64,000 nt of DNA from Shewanella psychromarinicola (GTDB lineage: Bacteria > Pseudomonadota > Gammaproteobacteria > Enterobacterales > Shewanellaceae). The stretch's first letter is position 1. Each line of letters begins with the position of its first letter. Positions 42,531 to 51,519 of this stretch are shown here, piece after piece. Both the position numbers and the translations under genes were made by a program. The notes beneath the pieces are model-generated. The model had not been told where the DNA came from. It ran no database searches and saw only the letters and a program-made list of their open reading frames with translations. The stretch lies in NCBI RefSeq assembly GCF_003855155.1, contig NZ_CP034073.1, positions 3,038,001-3,102,000 on the forward strand, read 5' to 3'.

Positions 42531-43566
42531 GGTTTTCTCCAGCTTGGCTCGCGGCAGCTAGTTCGATTAATAAGGTAAAGGCTGCACCACTGGCAAGTGT
42601 CGCTAGTGCTAGCTGAGTACCCGCTTGAACTGAGTCGCAAATGCCGCTGATGTACAAAGCACAACCAGCGTTAATTGCGACAGCATCTCGATGAGCGGGT
42701 AGACCTTTGCCTTGTAAAATGGCTTGGGTGATTAAGGCATTTTCAGCCGGTTCGCCACCGGTTAACTGCGCTATACCTGCGCGGTTAACACCAAGATCTT
42801 CAGGGCTAAGTTGGTAAGTACGCACCACGCCGTCTTTTAGTTCTGCCACATGAGTATTGTCATGCAATGCGACTTCATCTAAGCCACTGCCATACACCAC
42901 CATGGCGCGTTTAACCCCGAGGGCATGAAGCACGTGTGCGATAGGCTCGATCAGTCCAAGTTTGTAAACTCCTAGCAACATAAACTCTGGGTTTGCAGGG
43001 TTAATTAACGGGCCGAGCACATTAAAAATGGTACGGGTTTTTAAGGCTTGTCTAACGGGCACGGCATGTTTAACTCCGCCATGGTAATGGGGCGCAAATA
43101 AGAAACATAAGCCAAGCTTATCTAAACACTGGCTTGCCGCATCTGGCGCCATGGTGAGCGTAATACCGCAATGGGACAATAAGTCAGATGAACCTGACTT
43201 ACTTGATACGCTACGGTTACCGTGTTTTGCTACCTTAGCGCCTGCTGCTGCGGCAACAAAAGCGGCAGTGGTTGAAATATTAATGGTGTTATGGCCATCA
43301 CCACCGGTACCGACAATATCAACAATGCCGCTGTGTTTAGAGGCGTCACTGCGCGGGAATGGTTTGGCTGCTTGTCGTAAAGCATCAGCGGCTCCGGCTA
43401 TTTCGTCAATGGTTTCGCCGCGCATTTTCAGCGCCACCAACATACCTGCCATGGCTGCTGGCTGCATCTCACCTTGAATAAGAGCGCTAAAAACTTGCGC
43501 CATTTGTTCGCGAGTTAACGCGCTACCTTGGTAAAGGCGGTCGAATAAAGCTTGTAGGTTATCCAC
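42523..43566 (-). CDS. trpD: Anthranilate phosphoribosyltransferase
   Basis: 347 residues. The PRPP-binding loop VDIVGTGGDGHNTINIS is clear, as are KHGNRSVSSKSGSSDLL and FNVLGPLINPANP. The start is a GTG that shares one base with the trpG stop codon, so translation is coupled. In this operon TrpD is separate from the TrpG glutaminase, unlike in E. coli, where they are fused. Confidence 0.96.
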   Translation of the reverse strand: MDNLQALFDRLYQGSALTREQMAQVFSALIQGEMQPAAMAGMLVALKMRGETIDEIAGAADALRQAAKPFPRSDASKHSGIVDIVGTGGDGHNTINISTTAAFVAAAAGAKVAKHGNRSVSSKSGSSDLLSHCGITLTMAPDAASQCLDKLGLCFLFAPHYHGGVKHAVPVRQALKTRTIFNVLGPLINPANPEFMLLGVYKLGLIEPIAHVLHALGVKRAMVVYGSGLDEVALHDNTHVAELKDGVVRTYQLSPEDLGVNRAGIAQLTGGEPAENALITQAILQGKGLPAHRDAVAINAGCALYISGICDSVQAGTQLALATLASGAAFTLLIELAAASQAGENHE

Positions 43567-44201
43567 TATGCGCCTCCGGTAAAAGTATGCTCTTGGGTTA
43601 AATACGCCAATGTTTGCGTCAGTAACTGGCTACCTAAAGTGGTTAAAATCGATTCTGGATGAAATTGAAATCCGATTGCTTGATGTTGTGGGTGCAATAT
43701 TGCCATTGGCATCTCATCGGTGGTAGCAATGATTTTCAAGCAGTCTGGCACCTTTGTTGCCACTAAACTGTGGTAACGGGCAACGGGCAAAGGTGAGGGT
43801 AAATTAGCAAATACGCCTTCACCATTATGGAAGGTTGGACTGGCTTTGCCGTGGACCACAAACGGCGCGCGTTCAACTTTGCCGCCATAATATTCGACCA
43901 TGGCTTGATGACCTAAACAAATGCCAAGCATCGGGACTTTACCGGCGACTTTACCAATGAGTTCCATCATGCAGCCTGCTTCGTGAGGCGCGCCAGGGCC
44001 AGGCGATAGCACTAATGCGGCTTTACCGGTTTCATTGATCAGTTTTTCTGCAACATAATCGGCACTGACATCATTACGATAAATGATCACCTCACAGCCA
44101 AGGCTGCGGAATTGATCCACTAAGTTGTAGGTGAATGAGTCAAAATTATCGAGTAAATATAACTTCATCCGGATAGTCGCTTGTGGGGTTGTTGTGCTCA
44201 T
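43566..44201 (-). CDS. trpG: Anthranilate synthase glutamine amidotransferase component
   Basis: 211 residues. A class I glutaminase: LSPGPGAPHEAG, catalytic Cys in MLGICLGHQAMVEYYGG and the His-Glu pair in GFQFHPESILT. It supplies ammonia to TrpE. The start at 44201 overlaps the trpE stop (ATGA); an internal ATG at 44168 (MKLYLLDNFDSF) matches the usual amino end and is an alternative. Confidence 0.95.
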   Translation of the reverse strand: MSTTTPQATIRMKLYLLDNFDSFTYNLVDQFRSLGCEVIIYRNDVSADYVAEKLINETGKAALVLSPGPGAPHEAGCMMELIGKVAGKVPMLGICLGHQAMVEYYGGKVERAPFVVHGKASPTFHNGEGVFANLPSPLPVARYHSLVATKVPDCLKIIATTDEMPMAILHPQHQAIGFQFHPESILTTLGSQLLTQTLAYLTQEHTFTGGA

Positions 44202-45766
44202 AGTCCACCTCCCATTTTGATCGCCGAAATCACCGCTTGGGCTTTTTGACGCGTTTCATCGGCTTCTGCTTGTGGATCTGAATCAAACACCACCCCAGCA
44301 CCCGCTTGTATATGGGCAATATCATGTTTAACAAAGGCGGAGCGGATAACAATGCAGGTGTCCATGTCGCCCAGACCATTGAGGTAACCGACCGCGCCGC
44401 CATAACTGCCACGACGAGCTTGTTCTGCTTGACGCACTAATTGTGATGCACGCACTTTTGGCGCACCCACTAAGGTGCCCATGTTCATACATGCTTGATA
44501 AGCATGTAAGGCATCTAAATCCTCTCGTAATTGGCCAGTGACACGGCTAACTAAATGCATAACGTGCGAGTAACGATCGACTTTTAATAGTTCGGTGACT
44601 TTACGGCTTCCGCTTTGACTGATGCGGGCGATGTCATTACGGGCTAAATCGACCAGCATTAAATGTTCTGACAATTCTTTCTTATCTAAACGCAGCTCAA
44701 GTTCTATGCGGCTGTCTAAGTCAACATCAATCTCACCTTGGGCATTTTTACCGCGCTGACGAGTGCCGGCTATGGGATACACTTCAACTTGATTACTGGC
44801 AGCATCATATTTCAAGGCACTTTCTGGCGAGGCGCCAAATAAAGTGAAGTCTGGGCCTCTAAAATAGAACATATACGGACTTGGATTGGTTAAGCGTAAA
44901 GCCCGGTAAGCCCCTAATGTATTAGGACAAGGTAAGCTAAAGCATCGAGATGGCACTACTTGAAAAATATCACCGGCGACAATATGTTCTTTTAAATCAA
45001 TAACGGTTTGCTTAAATTGTTGGTCGGTGATGTTGACTTCTGCGTCGGCTGCTACTGGCGCAAAGGGAGCAATATCGTCTAATTCGGCGCATTGTTGTAT
45101 GACGTGTTGCAGTTGCTGAGCGAGCTGTTGTGCAATTATGTTATCTTGACCAAATTGATGACTGACAATCTCCGCTTGTTGGGTTTGATGGTCAATTAAA
45201 ATAAGTGTTTCCGCAAGATAGAATAAGTAGTCGGGACAGTCATTATTTGCGTTGGGCGCCGCGGGGAGTGGCTCGACGGTATCAATTAAGTCATATGCTA
45301 ATACGCCCCCTAAAAATAAATCTTCAAACTGTAGCGGATTATTGGTTTGAATGTGTTTGATAAACATTCTTAAGCCATCAAGCGGAGATGTTGACTTTAA
45401 GCGCGCATCTTCGTCTTGTAACTCGGTGGCCTTTTGCAGCGTGACTATTAGTGTCTCATTGTCGCGTTGTTGCTGTGCATCACCAAAAAAACCGGCAATG
45501 GGCGTTAACAGCGCGGCGCCATTGTGAGTCAATGCACTAAAGGTGAGTTGATAACCATCGCAACGGATCATCATCGCGGCATGGGTTAACACAATACTTT
45601 TTAAATGGTCTTTACTTTCGACCTCAGCTGACTCTAATAGCATGGTATGCGGCGCGTTATGGGTCACTTGCTGATAAAGTTTTAGTGGATCCGTATGGTA
45701 GGTTAACGTCTGCTTTTGCGTCGTAACCTGAGCGAGTTGGTTTGGTGTCGTCACGATTGTAGTCAC
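44198..45766 (-). CDS. trpE: Anthranilate synthase component I
   Basis: 522 residues from a GTG start with GGGAG about 10 nt upstream. The chorismate-binding domain is complete: YPIAGTRQRGKN, LVDLARNDIARI, MNMGTLVGAPKVRA, GGAVGYLNGLGDMDTCIVIRS and the final QAGAGVVFDSDPQAE. The N-terminal part contains the LLES motif of the tryptophan feedback site (TMLLESAEVESKD). First structural gene of the operon, preceded by a leader peptide and attenuator. Confidence 0.96.
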   Translation of the reverse strand: MTTIVTTPNQLAQVTTQKQTLTYHTDPLKLYQQVTHNAPHTMLLESAEVESKDHLKSIVLTHAAMMIRCDGYQLTFSALTHNGAALLTPIAGFFGDAQQQRDNETLIVTLQKATELQDEDARLKSTSPLDGLRMFIKHIQTNNPLQFEDLFLGGVLAYDLIDTVEPLPAAPNANNDCPDYLFYLAETLILIDHQTQQAEIVSHQFGQDNIIAQQLAQQLQHVIQQCAELDDIAPFAPVAADAEVNITDQQFKQTVIDLKEHIVAGDIFQVVPSRCFSLPCPNTLGAYRALRLTNPSPYMFYFRGPDFTLFGASPESALKYDAASNQVEVYPIAGTRQRGKNAQGEIDVDLDSRIELELRLDKKELSEHLMLVDLARNDIARISQSGSRKVTELLKVDRYSHVMHLVSRVTGQLREDLDALHAYQACMNMGTLVGAPKVRASQLVRQAEQARRGSYGGAVGYLNGLGDMDTCIVIRSAFVKHDIAHIQAGAGVVFDSDPQAEADETRQKAQAVISAIKMGGGL

Positions 45767-45856
45767 TATGTGGCCGCTCCCTGTGTCATTGTGTTTATCA
45801 TCTGTTGGCCTTTAATCTTGTGTAACCCGAGTGATAAAATCGAATGAGCCAAATAA

Positions 45857-45884
45857 CAAAAAAGCCCACATCTCTGCGGGCTTT
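45857..45884 (-). terminator. trp attenuator terminator
   Basis: On the minus strand the stem AAAGCCC / GGGCTTT (with further CGCA-type pairing) is followed by T6. It lies between the leader peptide and trpE. Confidence 0.85.
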
Positions 45885-45934
45885 CTGGTAAAATCTTGTC
45901 TCTTAAAAATGAGCTCAAAGCTTCACACCACCCG

Positions 45935-45991
45935 TTAATTTGGGAAGTGCCACCACCAAGTAATGTTTAATGAAGCTAAAGAGTATGTCAT
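45935..45991 (-). CDS. trpL: trp leader peptide with three consecutive Trp codons
   Basis: The 18-residue peptide MTYSLASLNITWWWHFPN contains three tandem tryptophan codons (TGG TGG TGG). A stalled ribosome there would prevent formation of the terminator at 45857-45884. The repeated GGTGGTG segments of the leader and the GGGTGGTGTGAAG segment after the stop can form alternative pairings. This is the classic ribosome-mediated attenuation design. Confidence 0.92.
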   Translation of the reverse strand: MTYSLASLNITWWWHFPN

Positions 45992-46217
45992 TGTTAATCG
46001 CTGTGTTGTAACTGTGTTTAATGTCTATAGGAAAACCCAACTGGAGATTAATGTCAATTGAATATTTCTCAAAAGTCGTCAAAAAATGACAATCAGGATA
46101 AATCTCGTTTATTTATTGAGCACTTCAGCTAACTTATACTTAAAGAATTCATCAATTGGTATTATTTATTCATAAATCCAAGCAGTATTCTTATCGCTAC
46201 TCTTGTACAATAAGCAC
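45992..46217. other. Divergent promoter region of trp and yciV
   Basis: About 225 bp with the promoters of both operons. A trp operator could not be fixed by eye. No gene is seen. Confidence 0.5.
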
Positions 46218-47078
46218 ATGATTACAGAGACTCTCTTGGCCGATCTTCACAGCCACACGACCGCATCAGACGGTCAATTAACACCAACAGAATTACTCAC
46301 TCGCGCTATTGAAAAAGGCGTTGAGATGTTTGCAATTACTGATCATGATACTGTCGCAGGGTTAGCAGAAGCTCATCTTGCTAATCAAAGCCATGCCACA
46401 CCATTATTATTAATTAATGGTTGTGAAATTTCGACTCGTTGGAATAGTTTTGATATTCATATCGTCGGATTAAACTTGGACATTACTCACTCTGGATTGT
46501 TGGGTTTTTTAACTCACCAACGGCAATTGCGTGAAGTGCGCGCCCAAGAAATTGGCGAACGTTTAGCTAAGGCTGGGATAGAAGGCGCCTATGACGGTGC
46601 AAAAGCTATTGCTGGCGATGCGGCGTTGAGTCGTGGCCATTATGCTAGATGGTTAGCCGACAATGGCCACGCATCAGATATGCCGAGCGTGTTCAAACGC
46701 TTCTTAGCACGCGGTAAAACAGGTTATGTACCCAATAATTGGGGCGACATGGCCAATGCCATAGAGCATATTCATCAAGCGGGTGGCGTTGCTGTATTAG
46801 CGCACCCTAGCGGTTACAAATTATCGGCCAAATGGCTTAAGCGCTTAGTGCGTGAATTTGCAGAGGCTGGTGGCGATGCGATTGAAGTTATTTTAGGCCA
46901 ACAAACGTTGGACGACCGTAATAATCTTATCGCATTAAGTAAGCAAAATAACCTACTTGCTTCAGTGGGGAGCGACTTTCATTTCCCCAGCAATTGGATC
47001 GAGCTAGGTAAAAACTTATTCCAACCACAAGGTGTGGAATGGGTTTGGCAATCACAATATTGGACGGAAAGAGCATGA
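46218..47078 (+). CDS. yciV: PHP-domain phosphoesterase YciV (RNase AM)
   Basis: 286 residues from the ATG at 46218 (a TTG at 46203 only adds MYNKH). PHP domain motifs: LADLHSHTTASDGQ, FAITDHDTVAGL, VLAHPSGYK and SVGSDFHFPSN carry the His/Asp metal ligands. YciV-type enzymes hydrolyse 3',5'-nucleoside bisphosphates and trim 5' ends of rRNA. It overlaps yciO by 4 bp; the neighbourhood beside trp is conserved with E. coli. Confidence 0.92.
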   Translation: MITETLLADLHSHTTASDGQLTPTELLTRAIEKGVEMFAITDHDTVAGLAEAHLANQSHATPLLLINGCEISTRWNSFDIHIVGLNLDITHSGLLGFLTHQRQLREVRAQEIGERLAKAGIEGAYDGAKAIAGDAALSRGHYARWLADNGHASDMPSVFKRFLARGKTGYVPNNWGDMANAIEHIHQAGGVAVLAHPSGYKLSAKWLKRLVREFAEAGGDAIEVILGQQTLDDRNNLIALSKQNNLLASVGSDFHFPSNWIELGKNLFQPQGVEWVWQSQYWTERA

Positions 47079-47692
47079 GTCAATTTTTTTATATCCATGA
47101 CGAAAACCCACAAGCACGGTTAATTAATCAAGTGGTAGCGATTCTTAAACAAGGTGGGGTCATTGTTTATCCAACAGACTCGGGTTATGCATTAGGTTGT
47201 ATGATTGGTGAGAAAAACGCCATGACGCGTATGGCGCGTATTCGCCAGATTGAAAACGATACAAACTTTTCATTAATGTGCCGTGATTTATCTGAACTGG
47301 CCAATTTTGCCCGTGTTGATAATCAAGCATATCGTTTATTGAAAAGTTGTACGCCTGGCCCTTACACGTTTATCTTTAAAGCGACCAAAGAAGTACCTCG
47401 TCGTTTACAATGTGACAAAAAACGCACCATAGGTATTCGTGTTCCTAATAATGTCATTGCGCTGGCGTTGCTTGAGGCATTAGATGAACCTATGATGACC
47501 ACGAGTTTGGTGATGCCCAATGAGCAAATTGCCGAGTCAGATCCTGAGCATATTCGTGATATTTTAGATCATCTAGTCGATGGCATTATTCACGGTGGTT
47601 ATTTACCTGAAAATCAAACGACAGTAATTGATATGTCTGAAGATGAGATGGTTATTTTACGTCAAGGCGCTGGCGATACCAGCACATTTTAA
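47075..47692 (+). CDS. yciO: YciO/Sua5-family protein (threonylcarbamoyladenylate synthase-like)
   Basis: 205 residues from the ATG at 47075, which overlaps the yciV stop codon. The YrdC/Sua5 fold is shown by GGVIVYPTDSGYALGCMIG, RQIENDTNFSLMCRDLSEL, CTPGPYTFIFKAT and KRTIGIRVPNN. YciO is a paralogue of TsaC; its exact task is not settled, and only weak TsaC-like activity has been reported for relatives. Confidence 0.93.
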   Translation: MSQFFYIHDENPQARLINQVVAILKQGGVIVYPTDSGYALGCMIGEKNAMTRMARIRQIENDTNFSLMCRDLSELANFARVDNQAYRLLKSCTPGPYTFIFKATKEVPRRLQCDKKRTIGIRVPNNVIALALLEALDEPMMTTSLVMPNEQIAESDPEHIRDILDHLVDGIIHGGYLPENQTTVIDMSEDEMVILRQGAGDTSTF

Positions 47693-47734
47693 TAAACGAG
47701 GGAAACCCCCGTTGATAAATCGTCAAGGATAAAC

Positions 47735-48523
47735 ATGCAAGGCAGTCAGCAAAGCCTGCCATTGGCAGTGGTTCGTGGTCAAGTTCTTGATAGCATGCCA
47801 TTGGACTTGTTTATTCCGCCGGAAGCCCTAGAAGTGTTTCTTGAAACCTTCGAAGGCCCACTGGATTTGTTACTCTATTTGATCCGCAAACAAAAATTGG
47901 ATGTGGTTGATTTACCCATCCAACAAATTACCCAACAATATTTACTCTATATTGAGATCCTCACCGAAGCGCGGATTGAGCTGGCAGCCGATTACCTGGT
48001 CATGGCCGCAACGTTGGCTGAAATTAAGTCACGTTTGCTGTTGCCCAAAATGGCGACGGAAGACGATGAGGAAGAAGATCCCCGTGTGGTACTTATTAGG
48101 CAATTAAAGGCTTATGAGGTGATCAAGCAAGCGGCAGCCGATATTGATGTGCTACCGCGTATTGAACGAGATGTGTTTCAGGCATCTGTTAGCGCAGCTC
48201 CCGATATTAAACCGGTGACGGTGCCACCAGAGGTTTCACTTGTAGACATTGCTCGTGCCTTTGGGGAAGTGCTCAAACGGATTGATGCCAACGAAGATCA
48301 CCATGTTAAGCGCGAACAGTTATCCACGCGCGAACGTATGAGTCAAATTTTAACCAAGTTATCCAGTACTGAATACATTGGTTTTGAGTGCTTGTTCGAT
48401 GTGAGTGAAGGTCGAGCCGGTGTGGTGGTGAGTTTTTTGGCATTAATGGAGCTGGTTAAAGAATTATTAGTTGAGTTAGTGCAAAATGAACCGTTTTCGC
48501 CAATTTATGTAAAAGCGTATTAA
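47735..48523 (+). CDS. scpA: Segregation and condensation protein A
   Basis: 262 residues, a kleisin. Typical parts are FEGPLDLLLYLIRKQKLDVVDLPI near the start, YLVMAATLAEIKSRLLLP in the middle and a winged-helix end (LALMELVKELLVELVQNE). ScpA bridges SMC heads with ScpB. The N-terminal 35 residues are an extension before the family core. AAGGA precedes the ATG. Organised with scpB 22 bp downstream. Confidence 0.95.
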   Translation: MQGSQQSLPLAVVRGQVLDSMPLDLFIPPEALEVFLETFEGPLDLLLYLIRKQKLDVVDLPIQQITQQYLLYIEILTEARIELAADYLVMAATLAEIKSRLLLPKMATEDDEEEDPRVVLIRQLKAYEVIKQAAADIDVLPRIERDVFQASVSAAPDIKPVTVPPEVSLVDIARAFGEVLKRIDANEDHHVKREQLSTRERMSQILTKLSSTEYIGFECLFDVSEGRAGVVVSFLALMELVKELLVELVQNEPFSPIYVKAY

Positions 48524-48545
48524 TTAACGATATTCGAAGAGATCC

Positions 48546-49301
48546 ATGAAGCCAATTAATCCTATTCAACTAAAACAACTCATAGAAGCCAGTTTATTTG
48601 TCTTAGCTAAGCCGTTGTCGGTAAAAGCCATCAAAGAAACCGTACTCGCTGATTTTAGTGTGTCGAGGACGCGTATTCAGGAAACGCTCGATGAATTACA
48701 ACAAGATTATCAAGAACGTGGTGTACAACTGGTTAAAGTAGCTAGCGGCTATCGCTTCCAAACTCAAGAAATACTCAGTCCTTATCTACAACCACTGTGG
48801 CAAGAAAAAGCCCCTAAATATTCGCGGGCTACACTTGAAACCTTGGCCGTTATTGCCTATCGGCAACCCGTGACTCGTGGTGATATTGAATACATTAGAG
48901 GCGTTGCTATTAGCAGCCAGATTATTAAAAGCTTGGTCGATCGCCAGTGGATTAAAGTGGTTGGCCATAAAGAAGTGCCCGGTAAGCCAGCGTTATATGC
49001 CACTACCAGTGCATTTCTTGATTATTTTAATGTAACAAAACTTGCCGATTTACCTGCGTTAACGGATGTTGATTCTTTACATGCATTATTTAAAAAAGCC
49101 CAGTTAGCCATGGATGATATTGTTGAGCTTGATGAGACGGTTGATCTAAATGAAGCGGTTGATCTAGTCCAGATGGAGGACCTAGGTGAAAAGCATGTTG
49201 CAACGGACAGTCATACTGACAAGCATCATGACAATAGCGATACGGTTGAGGCACAAGCTGAACCAAACTCCCGCGATGCTGATAATGCTACTCAATATTA
49301 A
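48546..49301 (+). CDS. scpB: Segregation and condensation protein B
   Basis: 251 residues: winged-helix pair with LIEASLFVLAKPLSVKAI, SRATLETLAVIAYRQPVTRGDIE and GHKEVPGKPALYATTSAFLDYF. The last 70 residues are acidic and low in complexity (ELDETVDLNEAVDLVQ, then Asp/His/Glu-rich), as in other Shewanella-like ScpB proteins. It works with ScpA in chromosome condensation. rluB usually follows closely; here an insertion and gene remnants lie between. Confidence 0.95.
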   Translation: MKPINPIQLKQLIEASLFVLAKPLSVKAIKETVLADFSVSRTRIQETLDELQQDYQERGVQLVKVASGYRFQTQEILSPYLQPLWQEKAPKYSRATLETLAVIAYRQPVTRGDIEYIRGVAISSQIIKSLVDRQWIKVVGHKEVPGKPALYATTSAFLDYFNVTKLADLPALTDVDSLHALFKKAQLAMDDIVELDETVDLNEAVDLVQMEDLGEKHVATDSHTDKHHDNSDTVEAQAEPNSRDADNATQY

Positions 49302-49499
49302 TCAATAGCTGTCTCTTCTGATAATATTTTATTATCAATTGCCGGTGGGCGACAGACACACTTTTTGCTGTGTCTATGGTGATTGATAACGGCCACTTTC
49401 GGGTAGATTATTTACTATATAATCGATAAATCGCTGATCGATGAGGCTTAAAAATCATCTTGATGGATACACAAAAAATGACACGCTAATATATGGTGG
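49302..49499. other. scpB 3' region
   Basis: No gene is seen. A GACACAC/GTGTCT-type hairpin near 49355-49380 (GACACACTTTTTGCTGTGTC) may end the scpAB transcript. Confidence 0.4.
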
Positions 49500-49625
49500 T
49501 CACTTAGCAAACAAACGCACCCGTTTGGCATGTTTAAATTCTTGCTGACAAATACGCAGCGGTAAATAACCTATACCTCGTCCAAAAAGCGAAGCCTCGT
49601 AAGCTAATTTAATACTCGTTAGTAC
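49500..49625 (-). pseudogene. Carboxyl-terminal remnant of a LysR-type regulator
   Basis: The minus-strand frame reads VLTSIKLAYEASLFGRGIGY, then LPLRIC and a basic tail ending in a stop. GRGIGYLP is the typical end of the LysR ligand domain (normally GLGIAxLP). The rest of the gene is cut off at the border of the IS200/IS605 element; no convincing continuation was found on the other side. Confidence 0.55.
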
Positions 49626-49689
49626 GTGAATTACCCCGCGACTTCGCTTCGCTCTGATCACGGGGCTTCTGCAATCTAGCTTTTAACGA

Positions 49690-50916
49690 CTAAGCTGCTT
49701 CTTTTTTCTCAGTTCCCACACCAAACTTTGATAGCTCAAAGACTTTCGTTTTAATCGATGTTTTCTGCTGAAATTTGGGGGTTACCCTGGCGACTATCCC
49801 AGTCGCCATTAAATCATTTTCGCCTGTGTTCTCGATAGACTTAGCTGCCGCTAAATCTCTGCACTGGACTAAACCGCAGCTTTCGCAGGCAAATTCTCGC
49901 ACGATAAGGCCAAACTTGTGCGGGTGTTTGCATTGATAACAAATGCCTGTCGATTTCACAAACCGACCAATTTCATGGTAAATACCGCCATTCAATTCAA
50001 CTTTGTATTTAGTCAGCGAAGTGATCATACCCATCACGTTATCGTTCACCATATGGCCGTTAAATTGCTGCATACCTTTCACGTTTAAATCCTCAAACAC
50101 TATGATATCACTGGTCTTGGCTATCGAACATGATACTTCGTGAGCGAACGCTAGGCGTTGGCGTGAGATTTTTCCGTGAAGTGTATTTAAGCGGAATTTG
50201 GTTTTATGCCAGCAACTAGAGCCTTTTTCCCTTCGGCTCAACTGGACTTGAATTTGCTTTAGCTTTGTTGATGAACGTTTAAGAGCTTTTGGGTTTTTAA
50301 CGTACCAACCGTTCGAACCTACAACCGTATGTTGGCTGTTGATGTCGTAGCCTACAATTGAATGCAAGACCCGCTTCGCGGTCTTGCATTCAACCTTTTG
50401 GGTGAGCGATACATTCCATTTAGCATGTGATAGTTGGATAGTAACAGTCTTGATTTCACTGACTAATTTACGGTGTAAAACAATCGGTACTTTGCCAATT
50501 TTCGGAATGCTGATCGCGCCATTTTCGATGCGGATGCAGTTCGAGTTATTTACACACCTAAAACTGTCATTGTGCAGTTTTTTCTGTTTGAAACTGACTT
50601 TAAACGTCGGGAATTTTTGCAACCGACTCTTAGAAAAAGAGTTTTTCAAAGCCGTATCCAGATCCCTTGCCACTTGCTGTGCAGCCGCAGAATCAAAGGA
50701 TTTTAACCAAGAGAACTCTTCGAATACCTTTAACTCTTTAATTAATTTTGCCATTTCTGGATAGAACAAAAACGTTTTGTCGTACCTATAACGACGCAGA
50801 TTTTCTGACAACAACAAATTCCACAACCCACGAGCATATGAGCCAAACTCAATGAGTTTGGCTTCCTGTTCTGCTGTCGGTTTGAGCCGAAAGTTGTATC
50901 TGAGCGTTTTTTTCAT
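49690..50916 (-). CDS. tnpB: IS605 OrfB / TnpB RNA-guided endonuclease
   Basis: 408 residues. N-terminal helix-turn-helix (RYNFRLKPTAEQEAKLIEFG), then a split RuvC domain: Asp in IVGYDINSQH, Glu in DIIVFEDLNVKGM, Asp in CRDLAAAKSIEN, with the CxxC...CxxC zinc finger (CYQC, CESC) between the last two. TnpB proteins use an RNA made from the tnpB 3' end and element end to cut DNA. All three catalytic acids are present, so it could be active. The first RuvC motif is YDINS rather than the commoner IDLG. Confidence 0.92.
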   Translation of the reverse strand: MKKTLRYNFRLKPTAEQEAKLIEFGSYARGLWNLLLSENLRRYRYDKTFLFYPEMAKLIKELKVFEEFSWLKSFDSAAAQQVARDLDTALKNSFSKSRLQKFPTFKVSFKQKKLHNDSFRCVNNSNCIRIENGAISIPKIGKVPIVLHRKLVSEIKTVTIQLSHAKWNVSLTQKVECKTAKRVLHSIVGYDINSQHTVVGSNGWYVKNPKALKRSSTKLKQIQVQLSRREKGSSCWHKTKFRLNTLHGKISRQRLAFAHEVSCSIAKTSDIIVFEDLNVKGMQQFNGHMVNDNVMGMITSLTKYKVELNGGIYHEIGRFVKSTGICYQCKHPHKFGLIVREFACESCGLVQCRDLAAAKSIENTGENDLMATGIVARVTPKFQQKTSIKTKVFELSKFGVGTEKKEAA

Positions 50917-50953
50917 ATACTGTATAGACTACTGTGTAGTTTGAGATAGTCAA

Positions 50954-51349
50954 GTGGAATACCAAACCAATTCACACTGTAAGCATCTCATTGTGCTGCA
51001 CTTAATACTGGTTGTTAAATATCGAAAGCAACTACTACATGGTGAAGTTGGCGAGTTTATGAAGAGAGCTGTTCTAGATATTTCGCAGAAGTCTGACTTT
51101 TCAGTTGAAGAGATCGAAATAGATAGGGATCACATACACATTCTTTTGAGGATTTCGCCAAGATATGCTGTTGGGCAGCATGTTAGAAGAATTAAGCAGC
51201 AAACCAACAGATTAATTTGGAGTAGATATCCGAACCTTAAAAAGCAATTTTGGTTTTAGAATACTTTTTGGTCTGATGGATATTTTGCTTGCTCAGTCGG
51301 CAATGCCTCCGCTGATACAATTCGAAAATATATTCAAGAGCAAGGTTAG
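50954..51349 (+). pseudogene. tnpA: IS200-type TnpA transposase with premature stop
   Basis: The first 101 codons give a Y1 transposase amino part with the HUH pair in DRDHIHILLRI. An in-frame TAG at 51257-51259 follows KKQFWF. The same frame then continues NTFWSDGYFACSVGNASADT and IRKYIQEQG to a stop at 51347, including the Tyr of RKYI that would be the catalytic nucleophile. One base change thus removes the active-site Tyr, and the element needs TnpA from elsewhere to move. Confidence 0.88.
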
Positions 51350-51400
51350 TTTATCGATTCATCCCCGCGACTTTCGCTACGATCGGATCACGGGGTTTTC

Positions 51401-51519
51401 TCGACAGATTAGATAAATCATCCTTAACCGCTCGCATAGCATCATAGGCCTGTGGCACTTCGCTAAACGTTTTACCATTAGCGAAGCGAAATAAAATCGA
51501 ATTGTGTTGTTCTATAACG
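51401..51519. other. Degenerate DNA between the IS element and the RND remnant
   Basis: A minus-strand frame (FRFANGKTFSEVPQAYDAMR) is open for about 33 codons but I could not place it in a family. No gene is called. Confidence 0.3.

Larger units (their letters stand above)
49626..51400 (-). mobile_element. IS200/IS605-family element with divergent tnpA and tnpB
   Basis: Both ends carry similar subterminal hairpins (CCCCGTGATC...GTCGCGGGG), one after tnpB and one after tnpA. There are no terminal inverted repeats or target duplication, as expected for this family. The tnpB-side end is TAATTCAC at 49626-49633 on the minus strand; the tnpA-side border near 51400 is less exact. Confidence 0.85.

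Noticed and set aside
51401..51500. LysR amino-terminal part on the far side of the IS200/IS605 element
   Set aside because: The open minus-strand frame does not resemble a LysR helix-turn-helix and does not join in frame with the 49500-49625 fragment.
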